From NCBI RefSeq assembly GCF_013093415.1, contig NZ_JABFBC010000001.1, positions 186,001 through 250,000 on the forward strand: DNA of 64,000 nt. Reading direction: 5' to 3'. Numbering within the stretch: the stretch's first letter is position 1; each line of letters starts with the position of its first letter. Origin of the DNA: Halovulum dunhuangense. Lineage in GTDB: Bacteria; Pseudomonadota; Alphaproteobacteria; Rhodobacterales; Rhodobacteraceae. The translations under genes and the position numbers were made by a program. Below are positions 25,270-35,871 of the stretch, one piece after another. The notes beneath the pieces were generated by a model that was not told the origin of the DNA, made no database searches, and was given only the letters and a program-made list of their open reading frames with translations.

Positions 25270-27081
25270 ATGAGCAGCAGGCTGAACGACACGGTGGCCC
25301 GCGTCACCCGCCGGATCGAGGAACGCTCGAAGCCCGCGCGCAGCGCCTATCTGGACCGCATGGCCCGCGCCCGCGACGAGGGCCCGCGCCGCGCGCATCT
25401 GAGTTGCGGCAACCAGGCCCATGCCTATGCCGCGATGGGCGACGACAAGGACGCGCTGGCCACGGGCAGCGCCGGCAACATCGGCATCGTCACCGCCTAT
25501 AACGACATGCTCTCGGCGCACCAGCCGTTCGAAACCTACCCGGCGCTGATCAAGCGCGCCGCGCGCGAGGTGGGCGGCACCGCACAGGTGGCGGGCGGGG
25601 TGCCCGCGATGTGCGACGGGGTCACCCAGGGCCAGGTCGGGATGGAGCTGAGCCTGTTCTCGCGCGACGTGATCGCGATGGCGGCGGGGGTGGCGCTGTC
25701 GCACAACACCTTCGACGCCGCCGTCTACCTGGGCGTCTGCGACAAGATCGTGCCGGGGCTGGTGATCGCGGCAGCCACCTTCGGGCATATCCCTTCGGTG
25801 TTCCTGCCCGCGGGGCCGATGACCAGCGGCCTGCCCAACGACCAGAAGGCCAAGGTCCGCCAGCAATATGCCGCCGGCGAAGTGGGGCGCGACGCGCTGA
25901 TGAAGGCCGAGATGGAAAGCTATCACGGCCCCGGCACCTGCACCTTCTACGGCACCGCGAACACCAACCAGATGCTGATGGAGTTCATGGGCCTGCACCT
26001 GCCCGGCGCCAGCTTCGTCAATCCGGGCACGCCGCTGCGCGAGGCGCTGACGCTCGAGGGGGCGAAGCGCGCGCTGGCGATCAGCGACCTGGGCAACGAA
26101 TACACCCCCGTCTCGGACATCCTGGACGAGCGCGCCTGGGTGAACGGCATCGTCGGCCTGATGGCGACGGGCGGGTCCACCAACCTGCTGATCCACCTGA
26201 TCGCGATGGCGCGCGCCGCCGGCGTGGTGCTCGACTGGGAGGACTTCGCCCAGCTGTCGGACGCGACGCCGCTTATGGCGCGGGTCTATCCCAACGGGCT
26301 TGCCGACGTGAACCATTTCCACGCCGCCGGCGGCTTGCAGTACATGATCGGCGAGCTGCTGGACGCGGGCCTGCTGCATCCCGACACCCGCACCGTCGTG
26401 GGCGAGGGGCTGGCGCGCTACACCCAGGAGCCGAAGCTGATCGACGGCACCCTGCGCTGGGAGGATGGCGCGAAGCGGTCGCTGAATGACAAGATCCTGC
26501 GCCCGGCCACGGACCCGTTCCAGCCCACCGGGGGCATGAAGCGGCTGGCCGGGAACCTTGGCACCGGGGTGATGAAGGTCTCTGCCGTGGCACCCGAGCG
26601 CCATGTGATCGAGGCGCCCGCGCGGGTGTTCCACGACCAGGAAGAGGTCAAGGTCGCCTTCCGCGCGGGGCAGCTGACGACCGACACCGTCGTCGTGGTG
26701 CGCTACCAGGGCCCCCGGGCCAACGGCATGCCCGAGCTGCATTCGCTGACCCCGATCCTTGCGGTGCTTCAGGACCGCGGGCTGAAGGTGGCGCTGGTGA
26801 CAGACGGGCGCATGTCGGGCGCTTCCGGAAAGGTGCCCTCGGCCATCCATGTCAGCCCCGAGGCGCTGGACGGCGGGCCCTTGGCGAAGCTGCGCGACGG
26901 CGACGTCGTGCGGGTCGATGCGGTTGCCGGCACGCTTCAGGTGCTGGACCCCACCGTGCTCGACCGCGAGATCACCCACCCCGATCTGACGGCCAACCGC
27001 CACGGCCTGGGGCGCGAGATGTTCCAGCTCTTCCGCGACGCCGCAAGCCCCGCCGAAACCGGCGCCTGCGCCCTGCTCTGA
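25270..27081 (+). CDS. edd: 6-phosphogluconate dehydratase
   Basis: The product is 603 residues of the IlvD/Edd family. Typical segments are [27 protein letters not shown] with a cluster Cys, [19 protein letters not shown] with the second Cys, and [17 protein letters not shown] near the C-terminus. It holds a 4Fe-4S cluster and converts 6-phosphogluconate to KDPG, the committed step of the Entner-Doudoroff pathway. The AAGGAGGA ribosome site is strong. It lies 53 bases after zwf and 16 before eda. Confidence 0.96.
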   Translation: MSSRLNDTVARVTRRIEERSKPARSAYLDRMARARDEGPRRAHLSCGNQAHAYAAMGDDKDALATGSAGNIGIVTAYNDMLSAHQPFETYPALIKRAAREVGGTAQVAGGVPAMCDGVTQGQVGMELSLFSRDVIAMAAGVALSHNTFDAAVYLGVCDKIVPGLVIAAATFGHIPSVFLPAGPMTSGLPNDQKAKVRQQYAAGEVGRDALMKAEMESYHGPGTCTFYGTANTNQMLMEFMGLHLPGASFVNPGTPLREALTLEGAKRALAISDLGNEYTPVSDILDERAWVNGIVGLMATGGSTNLLIHLIAMARAAGVVLDWEDFAQLSDATPLMARVYPNGLADVNHFHAAGGLQYMIGELLDAGLLHPDTRTVVGEGLARYTQEPKLIDGTLRWEDGAKRSLNDKILRPATDPFQPTGGMKRLAGNLGTGVMKVSAVAPERHVIEAPARVFHDQEEVKVAFRAGQLTTDTVVVVRYQGPRANGMPELHSLTPILAVLQDRGLKVALVTDGRMSGASGKVPSAIHVSPEALDGGPLAKLRDGDVVRVDAVAGTLQVLDPTVLDREITHPDLTANRHGLGREMFQLFRDAASPAETGACALL

Positions 27082-27097
27082 GGAAAGGAAGCCCCCC

Positions 27098-27754
27098 ATG
27101 CCCATCACTCCGCACGAGGCCAGCCGCGCGACGCGCGAGATCGCGGCGCTTGCACCCATCATCCCGGTGATCGTGGTAAAGGATGCGTCCCATGCCCGCC
27201 CGATGGCCGAGGCGCTGGTCGCGGGCGGTCTGCCCGCGCTCGAGGTGACGCTGCGCACGCCGGCCGCGCTCGATGCCATCCGGGCCATGGCGGATGTGCC
27301 GGGCGGCGTGGTCGGCGCCGGCACGCTGGTCACCGCGCAGGACGTGCGCAACGCGGTCGCCGCTGGCGCGAAGTTCGGCGTCTCGCCCGGCGTCACGGAC
27401 GAGCTGCTCGCCGCCTGCGAGGAAGAGGGGCTGCCGCTGCTGGCCGGGGCAGCGACCGCGACGGAAGCGATGCGGATGCTGGCGCGCGGCTACGACTTCC
27501 TGAAGTTCTTCCCGGCCGAAGCCTCGGGCGGGGCGCCCGCGCTCAAGGCGATCGGCGCGCCGCTGCCGCAGATCGCCTTCTGTCCGACGGGGGGCGTCAC
27601 GCCGGCCAACGCGGGGGAATACCTTGCCCTGTCGAACGTGCTCTGCGCCGGCGGCTCCTGGGTCGCGCCGCAGCAGATGGTCGACGAAGGCCGCTGGGAC
27701 GAGATCGAGCTGCTGGCGCGAGAGGCGTCGAAACTGGAAAGGGTGCGCAAATGA
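27098..27754 (+). CDS. eda: 2-keto-3-deoxy-6-phosphogluconate aldolase
   Basis: The product is 218 residues, a TIM-barrel class I aldolase. The Schiff-base Lys is in [10 protein letters not shown], and the phosphate-binding CPTGGV loop follows. It splits KDPG into pyruvate and glyceraldehyde 3-phosphate, completing the Entner-Doudoroff route begun by edd. A GGAAAGGAA ribosome site precedes the ATG. Its stop overlaps the pgi start by ATGA, so aldolase and isomerase are co-translated. Confidence 0.96.
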   Translation: MPITPHEASRATREIAALAPIIPVIVVKDASHARPMAEALVAGGLPALEVTLRTPAALDAIRAMADVPGGVVGAGTLVTAQDVRNAVAAGAKFGVSPGVTDELLAACEEEGLPLLAGAATATEAMRMLARGYDFLKFFPAEASGGAPALKAIGAPLPQIAFCPTGGVTPANAGEYLALSNVLCAGGSWVAPQQMVDEGRWDEIELLAREASKLERVRK

Positions 27755-29316
27755 CCCTGTTCGACGACCTGCGCGCCCATCGCGCCGCCACCGCCGACCG
27801 GCATATCCTGGATCTGTTTCGCGCCGATCCCGACCGCTTCGCGCGGTTCTCGGCGCGGCTGGACGACATGGTGCTGGATTTCTCCAAGACCTCCATCGAC
27901 GAAGCCGCGCTGGACCTGCTCCTGCGGCTGGCGCGGGAACGCGGGGTCGAGGCCCGGCGCGACGCGATGTTCGCGGGCGAGAGGATCAACCAGACCGAGG
28001 GGCGCGCGGTCCTGCACACCGCGCTGCGCAACCGCTCGGACCGGGCGGTGACGGTGGACGGGCAGGACGTGACGCCGGGCATTCGCGCCACGCTCGAACG
28101 GATGGCGGCCTTTGCGACCGGGATCCGCAGCGGGGCGATCACCGCGCCGTCGGGGGCGCGTTTCACCGATGTGGTGAATATCGGCATCGGCGGCTCGGAT
28201 CTTGGCCCGGTCATGGCCGCACTGGCGCTGGCGCCCTGGCATGACGGGCCGCGCACGCATTTCGTCTCGAACGTGGACGGGGCGCATGTGCATGACGTGC
28301 TGAAGGGGCTCGACCCGCGCACCACGCTGGTGATCGTCGCCTCCAAGACCTTTACCACGATCGAGACGATGACCAATGCCCGCACCGCGCGGCACTGGGT
28401 GGAAGCCGCTGTCGGCGCGGCGGCCGGCGGCCATTTCGCGGCGCTGTCCTCGGCACTCGACAGGACGGCAGAGTTCGGGATCGAGCCGGACCGCGTGTTC
28501 GGCTTCGAGGACTGGGTCGGCGGGCGCTATTCCATGTGGGGGCCGATCGGGCTGAGCGTGATGATCGCCGTCGGCCCCGAGGTGTTCGGCCGCTTCCTTG
28601 ATGGCGGCTTCGAGATGGACGAGCATTTCCGCACCGCGCCGCTGGCGGAAAACCTGCCGGTCCTGCTGGGCCTGGTGGGGATCTGGCACAACAACGCCTG
28701 TGGCTACCCGACCCGCGCGGTGCTGCCCTATGACCAGCGCCTGCTGCGCCTGCCCGCCTATCTTCAGCAGCTTGACATGGAGAGCAACGGCAAGCGCGTG
28801 GCGCTGGACGGCAGCCCGCTGACCGAGGCGTCGGGCCCGGTGGTCTGGGGCGAGCCGGGCACCAACGGGCAGCACGCCTTCTACCAGCTGATCCACCAGG
28901 GCACCGCGGTGATCCCCTGCGAGTTCCTGGTCGCCGCCGAGGGGCACGAGCCGGACCTGCGCCACCAGCACGACCTGCTTGTCGCCAACTGCCTTGCCCA
29001 GTCCGAGGCGCTGCTGGTCGGCCGCCCGACCGCCGACAACCCGCACCGGGTGTTCCCGGGCAACCGTCCGTCGACCACGCTGATGTACCGCCAGCTGACG
29101 CCCGAGACCTTTGGCCGGATCGTCGCGCTCTACGAGCATCGCGTCTTCGTCGAGGGGGCGATCTGGGGCATCAACTCCTTCGACCAGTGGGGGGTGGAAC
29201 TGGGCAAGGAACTTGCCACGCAGATGCTGCCGCTGATCGAGGGCAAGGGCGATGCGGCGGGCAAGGACGGCTCTACCGCGGGGCTGCTGGGAACCCTGTC
29301 GGACCTTCGGGGCTGA
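27751..29316 (+). CDS. pgi: Glucose-6-phosphate isomerase
   Basis: The product is 521 residues, slightly shorter than E. coli Pgi. Conserved segments are [44 protein letters not shown] and the C-terminal [12 protein letters not shown]. It interconverts glucose 6-phosphate and fructose 6-phosphate, letting fructose or gluconeogenic carbon enter Zwf and the Entner-Doudoroff enzymes encoded just upstream. The start overlaps the eda stop. Confidence 0.96.
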   Translation: MTLFDDLRAHRAATADRHILDLFRADPDRFARFSARLDDMVLDFSKTSIDEAALDLLLRLARERGVEARRDAMFAGERINQTEGRAVLHTALRNRSDRAVTVDGQDVTPGIRATLERMAAFATGIRSGAITAPSGARFTDVVNIGIGGSDLGPVMAALALAPWHDGPRTHFVSNVDGAHVHDVLKGLDPRTTLVIVASKTFTTIETMTNARTARHWVEAAVGAAAGGHFAALSSALDRTAEFGIEPDRVFGFEDWVGGRYSMWGPIGLSVMIAVGPEVFGRFLDGGFEMDEHFRTAPLAENLPVLLGLVGIWHNNACGYPTRAVLPYDQRLLRLPAYLQQLDMESNGKRVALDGSPLTEASGPVVWGEPGTNGQHAFYQLIHQGTAVIPCEFLVAAEGHEPDLRHQHDLLVANCLAQSEALLVGRPTADNPHRVFPGNRPSTTLMYRQLTPETFGRIVALYEHRVFVEGAIWGINSFDQWGVELGKELATQMLPLIEGKGDAAGKDGSTAGLLGTLSDLRG

Positions 29317-29373
29317 GGCCACCGAACCGGGTTCCGTTTCGCCCCGGACAGGGATATCCACGGACCGGAGAAC

Positions 29374-29388
29374 GGGGGCAGCGCCCCC
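29374..29388 (+). other. Small hairpin in the leader of the aminotransferase gene
   Basis: GGGGGC and GCCCCC pair around a 3-base loop between pgi and the aminotransferase. It lies 22 bases before the start codon, with no T-tract. It could damp read-through from pgi or affect translation. Confidence 0.3.
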
Positions 29389-29409
29389 AGAAACGGAGTG
29401 ACCGGCCCC

Positions 29410-30621
29410 ATGACCCTGACCCTGTCCCCGCGCATGTCGCGCATCCAGGCATCCCCCACCATCGTCGCCATGGCCCGCGCCAACGCGGCCAAGGCGGCGG
29501 GGCGGCCGGTGATCTCGCTGACCACGGGCGAGCCCGATTTCGACACCCCCGCCCATATCCAGGAGGCCGCCATCGCCGCCATGCGCGCGGGGCAGACGCG
29601 CTACACCGCCGTAGATGGCACGGTCGAGCTGAAGCGCGCGGTGATCGACAAGTTCAGGCGCGAGAACGGGATCGAGTACCGGCTGGACGAGGTGATCGTC
29701 TCGACCGGGGCGAAGCAGGTCATCTTCAACGCCATCCTGGCCCTGATCGACGACGGCGACGAGGTGATCGTACCGACGCCCGCCTGGGTCAGCTATCCCG
29801 ACATCGTCAAACTGGCCGGCGGCACACCGGTCGAGGTGCCGACCACCGCCGAGACCGGCTTCAAGCCCACCGCCGAGGCGCTTGCGGCGGCGATCACGCC
29901 GCGGACCCGCGCGATCATGCTGAACTCGCCGTGCAACCCCACGGGTGCGGTGCTGTCGGCCGAGGATTACCGCGCCATCGCCGAACTGGTGCGCGGGCGT
30001 CCGGACATCCTGGTGATCTGCGACGACATCTACGAGCACATCACCTTCGGCACGACCGAGTTCGCGACGCTGGCGGGTGTCTGCCCGGACCTGAAGGAAC
30101 AGGTGCTGACGGTGAACGGCGTCTCGAAGTCCTACGCCATGACCGGCTGGCGCCTGGGTTATGGCGGCGGTCCCGCCCCCCTGATCGCGGCGATGAAGGT
30201 GTTGCAGTCGCAATCCACCACCAACGCCTCGTCGATCAGCCAGGCGGCCGCGGTGGCCGCGCTGAATGGCGGGCTGCAATGCGTCGAGGAACAGCGCCAG
30301 GCCTTTGCCCGCCGGCGCGACATGCTGCTTTCGCGGCTGGCGGCGATGCCGGGCTTGCAGGTGCTGCCGCCCGAGGGCGCGTTCTACCTGTTCATCGGCG
30401 TGGCCGAGTGGCTGGGCGCGACCCTGCCCGACGGGACCGTGGTGGCGACCGAGGCGGATTTCGTGGACCAGTTGCTGGAGCGCGAGAACCTGGCCGTGGT
30501 GGGTGGCGAGGGCTTCGGCTGCTCGCCCTATATCCGGCTCAGCTTCGCCGCCTCGGACGCGGATCTTTCGGCGGCGATGGACCGGCTGGAGCGTTTCGTC
30601 GGCAGCCTGACCCGAGCCTAG
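29410..30621 (+). CDS. PLP-dependent class I aminotransferase (aspartate aminotransferase-like)
   Basis: The product is 403 residues, fold type I. Motifs are TTGEPDFDTP near the N-terminus, NSPCNPTGAV, DDIYEHITF, and the PLP-binding Lys in SKSYAMTGWRLGY. It looks closest to aspartate or aromatic aminotransferases of the AspC subgroup. The exact amino donor is uncertain. ATG 29410 is chosen. A GTG four codons earlier would overlap its own ribosome site. The stop codon overlaps the stop of the convergent glycosyltransferase within CCTAGG. Confidence 0.88.
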   Translation: MTLTLSPRMSRIQASPTIVAMARANAAKAAGRPVISLTTGEPDFDTPAHIQEAAIAAMRAGQTRYTAVDGTVELKRAVIDKFRRENGIEYRLDEVIVSTGAKQVIFNAILALIDDGDEVIVPTPAWVSYPDIVKLAGGTPVEVPTTAETGFKPTAEALAAAITPRTRAIMLNSPCNPTGAVLSAEDYRAIAELVRGRPDILVICDDIYEHITFGTTEFATLAGVCPDLKEQVLTVNGVSKSYAMTGWRLGYGGGPAPLIAAMKVLQSQSTTNASSISQAAAVAALNGGLQCVEEQRQAFARRRDMLLSRLAAMPGLQVLPPEGAFYLFIGVAEWLGATLPDGTVVATEADFVDQLLERENLAVVGGEGFGCSPYIRLSFAASDADLSAAMDRLERFVGSLTRA

Positions 30622-33278
30622 GCCGCGCGGCGGCGGGCGAGGATCGGCTCCAGCGCCGCCATCAGCGCCGCAGCATTCGCATCCCACTGGCGGTCCGTCA
30701 CCGGGCCGCCCACGCTCAGCCGGTGGCGCAGGTCGGGTTCTGCCAGAAGGCGGGCCAGCACCGACTCCATGCCCTCCACCACGTCGCCCTCACGGATCAG
30801 GAAGCCGTTCACCCCATCCGCGATGCCCTCGGACACGGCACCGACATCGGTGGCGACGGGGATCACCCCGGCGCGCTGCGCCTCCATGATGGTCAGCGGC
30901 AGCCCCTCGTCGCGCGACGGCATCAGCAGCACGTCAAGCCGGGCGAAAGCCTGGGTCAGGTCCGCGATATCATAGGCGGCGGGATAGCGGCGGACGTGAT
31001 CCGGCACGGCGATGTCTCCGCCGCCAAGGATCGCACCTCCGGTGATCGAGAACTCGACCGGCCAGTCCTTCAGCCGGTTGGCAAGGGCAACGAAGCGGTC
31101 GGCCCCCTTCTGGCCATCCAGCCGGCCAAGAAAGCCCACGCGCAGCGGCGCCCGCGGATCGCGGCTGGCGCGGGCGTTGCGGACCGCCCGCACCTCGGCT
31201 TCGGTCATCGGGAAGCCGGGACCGTTCGGGATCGCCAGCAGCTTCGCGCGCGGAATGCCCTGCCCATGCAGCCAGTCGGCCAGCCGGTTGGAACAGGTCA
31301 GGACCAGGTCGAGCCCCCCCTCGTAGGCGGTGGCAAGATACGGGGTGCCATAGGTCCGGCCATAGCCGCCGGTTTCCGTCAGATGTTCGTAGCTGACGGT
31401 CACGATCCCCTTGCCACGCAACGCCGACAGTCCATGGAACAGCGCCGCCGTCCCGGTGGCGACCACCGCATCCATCCCGGTCAGAGGGGCAAGCACCGCC
31501 GACAGCAGATCGGGGTCGAGCGGCGTCGCCAGGTTGGTGCCAAGATATTGCCGCCCCTTCCAGGATCGCAGCAGCGGATCGCTCAGCATGTGGATCGTCT
31601 CGAACGGTGCGGTCAGCCAGTCGGTGCCGACCATCGACCCGTCGCCATGGACGAACAGATGGCAGCGCGCCCCCTGCGCCCCAAGCGCAGAGGCCAGCGC
31701 CACCACGCATTTCTCGACCCCGCCGAACTGGAAGATCGGCATGACGAAGCCGATGTCGCGGCCATGCCCCTGCGCGTTGCGCGGCAGGGGAACGCCGCCC
31801 AGCGTGTGGTTGCGCAGCACCCAGTCGATGTCGCGGGGCGACGATACGGCCGGATCGGTGCGCCACGGCGCCAGCTGTGCCAGGTAGGCCCGATCCTCCT
31901 GGGGGTGGTCGCGGATCGTCGTTGCAAGGTCGCGCAGGCCATCGAGCGGCGCAGCGCCCTCGCGGCTGGCCGGAGCCCGGTCGAGGGCGATCGTCAGGCG
32001 GGCGACCCGCATCTCCGACAGCGCGTCCGCCGCCTGCCGCACGGCGCGCGGCGCTTTCCTCGCCTTGGGGAAGGCAAGCGCGTCCAGCCCCTCCGCCCCG
32101 ATCATCAGCAGGTCCGCATCCTCCAGCGCCTCGCGCTCGGCCTCGCGGGCGACGCGAAACTCGGCCTCGGCCAGCGCGCGGGTGCGCGGCGTCGCTGCGG
32201 TGCCCGCCAGTGCCGTGTCGGGCGTCTGCGCCGGGGGAAGCATGTCGATCTGCCATTGTTCCCCGGGGTGGCGGATCAGCCGGGCGGCGGCAAGATCCGC
32301 GGCCCCCAGCGCCCGGTGCAGGTGCCACACGGCCGAGCGCGCGAGCCTTCGATCCGCCAGCATGGCCAGAAGACCGGGCCGTGCAAGGATCCAGGCCATC
32401 GGCCGCCAGTTCTGCGTGGGCCGCGCCCGGGCCGCCCGCAATTCGCGGATCGCGTCATCCAGGCCCTGCGTGACCGGGGCCTCGGGATCGGTGAAGGCCA
32501 GCAGCCGTCCCGGCGCATCCGTCTCGATCAGCCGGTAGCGGGGCGTGTGCCCTGCCGCGCGTTGCGCCACGGCATCGCCATCGTAAAGCCAGCGGTGCCG
32601 CGCGCGGATGTCGGCCCGCAGGACCGTATCCTGGTCGTGCGACCCGCTCAGCATCGACTCGGGCCGCTTGCGATACCGGAAGAATGCCTGCCGCACCGGC
32701 GCGCCGCGGAACCCCGCACGGGCGGCGGACAGGAAGAATTCCCAGTCCTCGTACCCCTTGCGCATACTCTCGTCGAAACGGATACCCGCGTCGAACACGC
32801 GGCGACGGATCAGGCTGCCGGCCTCCGAGAAATTGGATTCCGCCAGCAGCGCGACCGAGAAGTCGCCCCCGTTATGGGCATGTTCGGCCAGCCCGATCAT
32901 GTCGAAATTCGGGTAGAACCAGTCCGCGTCGGGCCGGGTGCCCAGAAGGTGCTCGAACAGCGCCGCCGCATGCGGATCGAGCCGGTTGTCCGCATCCAGC
33001 AGAAACACCGCCTCGAGGCCCGGATAGCGGTCGAGCGCCAGGTCGATCCCGGTGTTTCGCGCCCCCGACAGACCGCGATTGACCTGGGTGACGCGGTGAA
33101 ACCGCCCCGGATGGGTCAGCGCCCAGCCCTCGAGCGTGGCGCGGGTCTCTGCCAGCGGGCAGCCGTCATCGACCGCGATGACCACCGTGCCGTCCAACGC
33201 CAGTGCGCTGGCGATGGATTCGCTGGCAAGCGCCGCGTGACCATGCACCGGGATGACGATGGCGATGCGCGGCGTCAT
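30618..33278 (-). CDS. Bifunctional glycosyltransferase, GT2 (N-terminal) plus GT4 (C-terminal)
   Basis: The product is 886 residues. The first ~260 residues are a GT2/GT-A domain (IAIVIPVHGH, DDGCPL, GLSGARNTG, and the metal-binding DAD in FLLDADNRL). The last ~320 are a GT4/GT-B domain (GFLGRLDGQKGADRF, PSRDEGLPLTIMEAQRAG). A long helical linker joins them. It probably adds two sugars in building a surface polysaccharide or glycan. The start is the ATG that overlaps the stop of the upstream partner gene. Sugar specificity cannot be read. Confidence 0.85.
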   Translation of the reverse strand: MTPRIAIVIPVHGHAALASESIASALALDGTVVIAVDDGCPLAETRATLEGWALTHPGRFHRVTQVNRGLSGARNTGIDLALDRYPGLEAVFLLDADNRLDPHAAALFEHLLGTRPDADWFYPNFDMIGLAEHAHNGGDFSVALLAESNFSEAGSLIRRRVFDAGIRFDESMRKGYEDWEFFLSAARAGFRGAPVRQAFFRYRKRPESMLSGSHDQDTVLRADIRARHRWLYDGDAVAQRAAGHTPRYRLIETDAPGRLLAFTDPEAPVTQGLDDAIRELRAARARPTQNWRPMAWILARPGLLAMLADRRLARSAVWHLHRALGAADLAAARLIRHPGEQWQIDMLPPAQTPDTALAGTAATPRTRALAEAEFRVAREAEREALEDADLLMIGAEGLDALAFPKARKAPRAVRQAADALSEMRVARLTIALDRAPASREGAAPLDGLRDLATTIRDHPQEDRAYLAQLAPWRTDPAVSSPRDIDWVLRNHTLGGVPLPRNAQGHGRDIGFVMPIFQFGGVEKCVVALASALGAQGARCHLFVHGDGSMVGTDWLTAPFETIHMLSDPLLRSWKGRQYLGTNLATPLDPDLLSAVLAPLTGMDAVVATGTAALFHGLSALRGKGIVTVSYEHLTETGGYGRTYGTPYLATAYEGGLDLVLTCSNRLADWLHGQGIPRAKLLAIPNGPGFPMTEAEVRAVRNARASRDPRAPLRVGFLGRLDGQKGADRFVALANRLKDWPVEFSITGGAILGGGDIAVPDHVRRYPAAYDIADLTQAFARLDVLLMPSRDEGLPLTIMEAQRAGVIPVATDVGAVSEGIADGVNGFLIREGDVVEGMESVLARLLAEPDLRHRLSVGGPVTDRQWDANAAALMAALEPILARRRAA

Positions 33279-34705
33279 TCGCTGCGCCTGCGTCCCGTGA
33301 CGCGGAACCCGTGGAACAGCGCCTCGGCATTGCGGTTGAAGGGCATGTTCGGCATCGCCGTCGCCAGCAGCAGATCGACAGGACCGGACAGGGGCTGCGC
33401 GGGATCGAACCAGACCTCGCCCCATTCTGCGGGCAACAGATGCACCCATTGGCCCAGATATGGCAGCGCCTGCTCGACGCTCTGCACCAGACCTGCGGGC
33501 GCGGCGCCGATGGCAAAGGCCACCTCCATCGTATCGTGGCGTGACAGCTGGACGATGCCGCTGAGCTGGGTCAGCGCCTCGACGTCCAGGCCGGGCACCC
33601 GCGCGACGACGGGCCGGTGGGCCGACGGATGGACGAGAATCGCGTCCCTGGCATCCCAGCGCTCCACCGGCGTCCTGTCGGGATAGCGGCGGATCGCCCG
33701 GCGCACGCGCCCCGTGGCATAGGGCAGCTGCAAAGGCAGGTCGAGATCGAGCGGGCGGACCAGCCGCGTGACCCCGTCCGCGGGCATCGCATGGCGCGGG
33801 TCATGAAGCGCCGGGGCAGGCATCCGGGGCAGGGTTCGCCAGACACGCAGCGCAAGCGGGCGCGTCAGCGCCGCCCCGGCGCTGCGGACGCAGACATCCT
33901 CCACCGGGCTTTCGGGCGCCAGCGACAACGGCAGGGATACATCCTTTGGCCCGTCCGGATGGAAGGAGAGTTGCAGCACCGCATCCTCTGGCTCGCCGCC
34001 GCCAGCATGGGGCAGCGTCAGGCGAAACCAGCCCGAAAGCCCTTCGGCTACGGGGATGCTGGCCGTCATGCCTTCGAAGGGGGGGCCTGCGGGGCGCAGC
34101 AGGTCCAGCCGCACCGTCCCCGCCGGCGCGGCCTGAGCGATGTGCACATCAACGGAAATGAAGCCGCGGCTTGGCGCCGGCAGCGGCTGGAGCACCGGAT
34201 CAGGGCCCAGCGCCAGCACCTCGGCTGTCGCGGGCCAGGACCGGACCAGCATGTGCTTCGGCGCCAGCTGATCCCAGACCCAGGCCTCCAGCTCGGCGTG
34301 ATCGGTCTGCATCTGCATGTGGGCGCGGCGCAACTCGGCCAGCGCGGCACGCTCGGATGCGGCGTCGCGCAGGGCGTTCTGCATCCGCGCCAGCACCAGC
34401 CCGAGCGCGATGCGCGCCACCGCATCGGCACCCGGCGCGGGGCCAAGATCATGGACCGGTATTCCGGCAGCCGAAACCAGATCCGACAGGGGATGATCCT
34501 CGGCCAGGGCCCGGGCATCGGCGGTCGTCAGAAGAAGACCCATGACGCTCATGTCGGCCAGCGCCAGCCGCCCGCTCGACATGGTCAGTTCCGAGCGCCA
34601 CGCGCCAAGGTCCATGACCTGCACCCCTGCGGCGGTGAATGCGGGGCACGCCGCGCTGACGACGAGAACGGGCTCGCTCGGTTGCGTCCTGTTGCGGTCT
34701 TTCAT
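33275..34705 (-). CDS. Unknown protein coupled to the GT2-GT4 glycosyltransferase (DUF6212-like)
   Basis: The product is 476 residues and soluble. An N-terminal alpha/beta part includes LVVSAACPAF and a helical stretch near 110-150 (RAALAELRRAHMQMQTDHAE). A long beta-rich region follows, with strands like VRLDLLRPAGPPF and WFRLTLPHAG that suggest carbohydrate-binding or jelly-roll modules. From memory it resembles DUF6212 proteins that neighbour glycosyltransferases in Rhodobacteraceae. The stop overlaps the glycosyltransferase start by ATGA, so both are made together, perhaps as one complex. ATG 34705 is chosen over an upstream TTG. Confidence 0.65.
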   Translation of the reverse strand: MKDRNRTQPSEPVLVVSAACPAFTAAGVQVMDLGAWRSELTMSSGRLALADMSVMGLLLTTADARALAEDHPLSDLVSAAGIPVHDLGPAPGADAVARIALGLVLARMQNALRDAASERAALAELRRAHMQMQTDHAELEAWVWDQLAPKHMLVRSWPATAEVLALGPDPVLQPLPAPSRGFISVDVHIAQAAPAGTVRLDLLRPAGPPFEGMTASIPVAEGLSGWFRLTLPHAGGGEPEDAVLQLSFHPDGPKDVSLPLSLAPESPVEDVCVRSAGAALTRPLALRVWRTLPRMPAPALHDPRHAMPADGVTRLVRPLDLDLPLQLPYATGRVRRAIRRYPDRTPVERWDARDAILVHPSAHRPVVARVPGLDVEALTQLSGIVQLSRHDTMEVAFAIGAAPAGLVQSVEQALPYLGQWVHLLPAEWGEVWFDPAQPLSGPVDLLLATAMPNMPFNRNAEALFHGFRVTGRRRSE

Positions 34706-34818
34706 CCTGCCCGAGCCCTGCCTTCCCCGAGAAACTGCCGCCAAACCTGCGCCGGCCGCACGAGGATTTTCTTAACAGGTCCGGTTTCCCCGGGCCAGCA
34801 GGGGGTTGCGCTGTCGGG

Positions 34819-35841
34819 CTAGCCCTTGCCCAGCCATCGGTTCGCGATGGGGGCCAGCGTGATCACAAGGATCACCCGCATCAGGTGGTGCATGATGACG
34901 AAGGCCAGGTCGGCACCGGCAATGATCGCGATGATCGCCATTTCGCTCTGCCCGCCGGGGGCAAAGGCGAGGAAGGCGTTCAGCGGGTCGGTGATGCCGG
35001 CCAGCGCCACGGCCTCGGCGAAACCGAAGGCGATCAGCGCCAGCAGCAGGCAGTAGCCGACCCCCGCGGTCACATCCACCCGCAACTCGCGCGTGGTGAT
35101 GCCGACGTATTTCGTGCCCACCGCAAGCCCGATGAAGAACTGCGCGGCCAGGATCGCCTCGGCCGGCGGGCGGTGGGTGATCAACCCTGCAAGCGACAGG
35201 GCGCCGGTCGCGATCATCGGCCCGATGATCGAGGCGCCGAAAAGCTTGACCTTGACCCCGCCCCACCAGCCGCCCAGCGCCGCGGCCACCATCAGCGCCA
35301 GTTCGTGCGGCGGCACCGCCTCGGCATCGGTTCCGGGCGGGACGCTCAGGTCCAGCTGCCACACGGTCGTCATCAGGATCGGGATGAGCGACACGATGAC
35401 CAGCACGCGGGTCGCGTGGATCAGCGACATCGTGCGGACATTGCCGCCCGCCTCCTCTCCGAAGACGAGCATGTCCTGAAGCCCCCCCGGCATGGCCGAA
35501 TAGAAGGCGGTGGGATGGTCGTAGCCGCACACCTTGCGGAAGAACGGGTAGCCGACCGCGCCGATGATCAGCACGAAGATCGGCACCAGCATCACCGACA
35601 TCGCCATTTCCGGCAGGCGTCCGACGGTTTCCGGCGTGACGGCGGTGCCGATGGTCACGCCGAGAATGGTGCGCATCAGCGGCTGGACCCGGCCCATGCC
35701 GCCCAGCCTGGCGCCGCCAAGCGCCGCGATCAGGCATGCCGCCATCGGCCCCAGAAGGAACGGCAGCGGCAGCGAAAGCCACACGAACGCGACAACGCCC
35801 AGGGCGGATACGGCAAGGGTCAGCAGGCGCGCGCGGGACAT
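34819..35841 (-). CDS. AbrB-family integral membrane protein (PF05145)
   Basis: The product is 340 residues with about ten hydrophobic helices arranged as two similar halves. Segments such as PFLLGPMAACL, GVTIGTAV, SAMPGGLQDMLVFGE, and the repeated FAPGGQSEMAIIAI in the second half mark the AbrB membrane family, often annotated as ammonia monooxygenase-like or transport proteins. The role is unknown, with proposed links to transport. It is unrelated to the Bacillus DNA-binding AbrB. It is divergent from the BKACE gene, with a shared control region. Confidence 0.82.
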   Translation of the reverse strand: MSRARLLTLAVSALGVVAFVWLSLPLPFLLGPMAACLIAALGGARLGGMGRVQPLMRTILGVTIGTAVTPETVGRLPEMAMSVMLVPIFVLIIGAVGYPFFRKVCGYDHPTAFYSAMPGGLQDMLVFGEEAGGNVRTMSLIHATRVLVIVSLIPILMTTVWQLDLSVPPGTDAEAVPPHELALMVAAALGGWWGGVKVKLFGASIIGPMIATGALSLAGLITHRPPAEAILAAQFFIGLAVGTKYVGITTRELRVDVTAGVGYCLLLALIAFGFAEAVALAGITDPLNAFLAFAPGGQSEMAIIAIIAGADLAFVIMHHLMRVILVITLAPIANRWLGKG

Positions 35842-35871
35842 GATCGCTCGTGTGTGGTGGTTGCAATTTAT

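Noticed and set aside
29187-33686. 1499-codon plus-strand frame from pgi into the glycosyltransferases
   Set aside because: It covers the pgi end, the aminotransferase and the minus-strand glycosyltransferase in the wrong frame. It has no domain.
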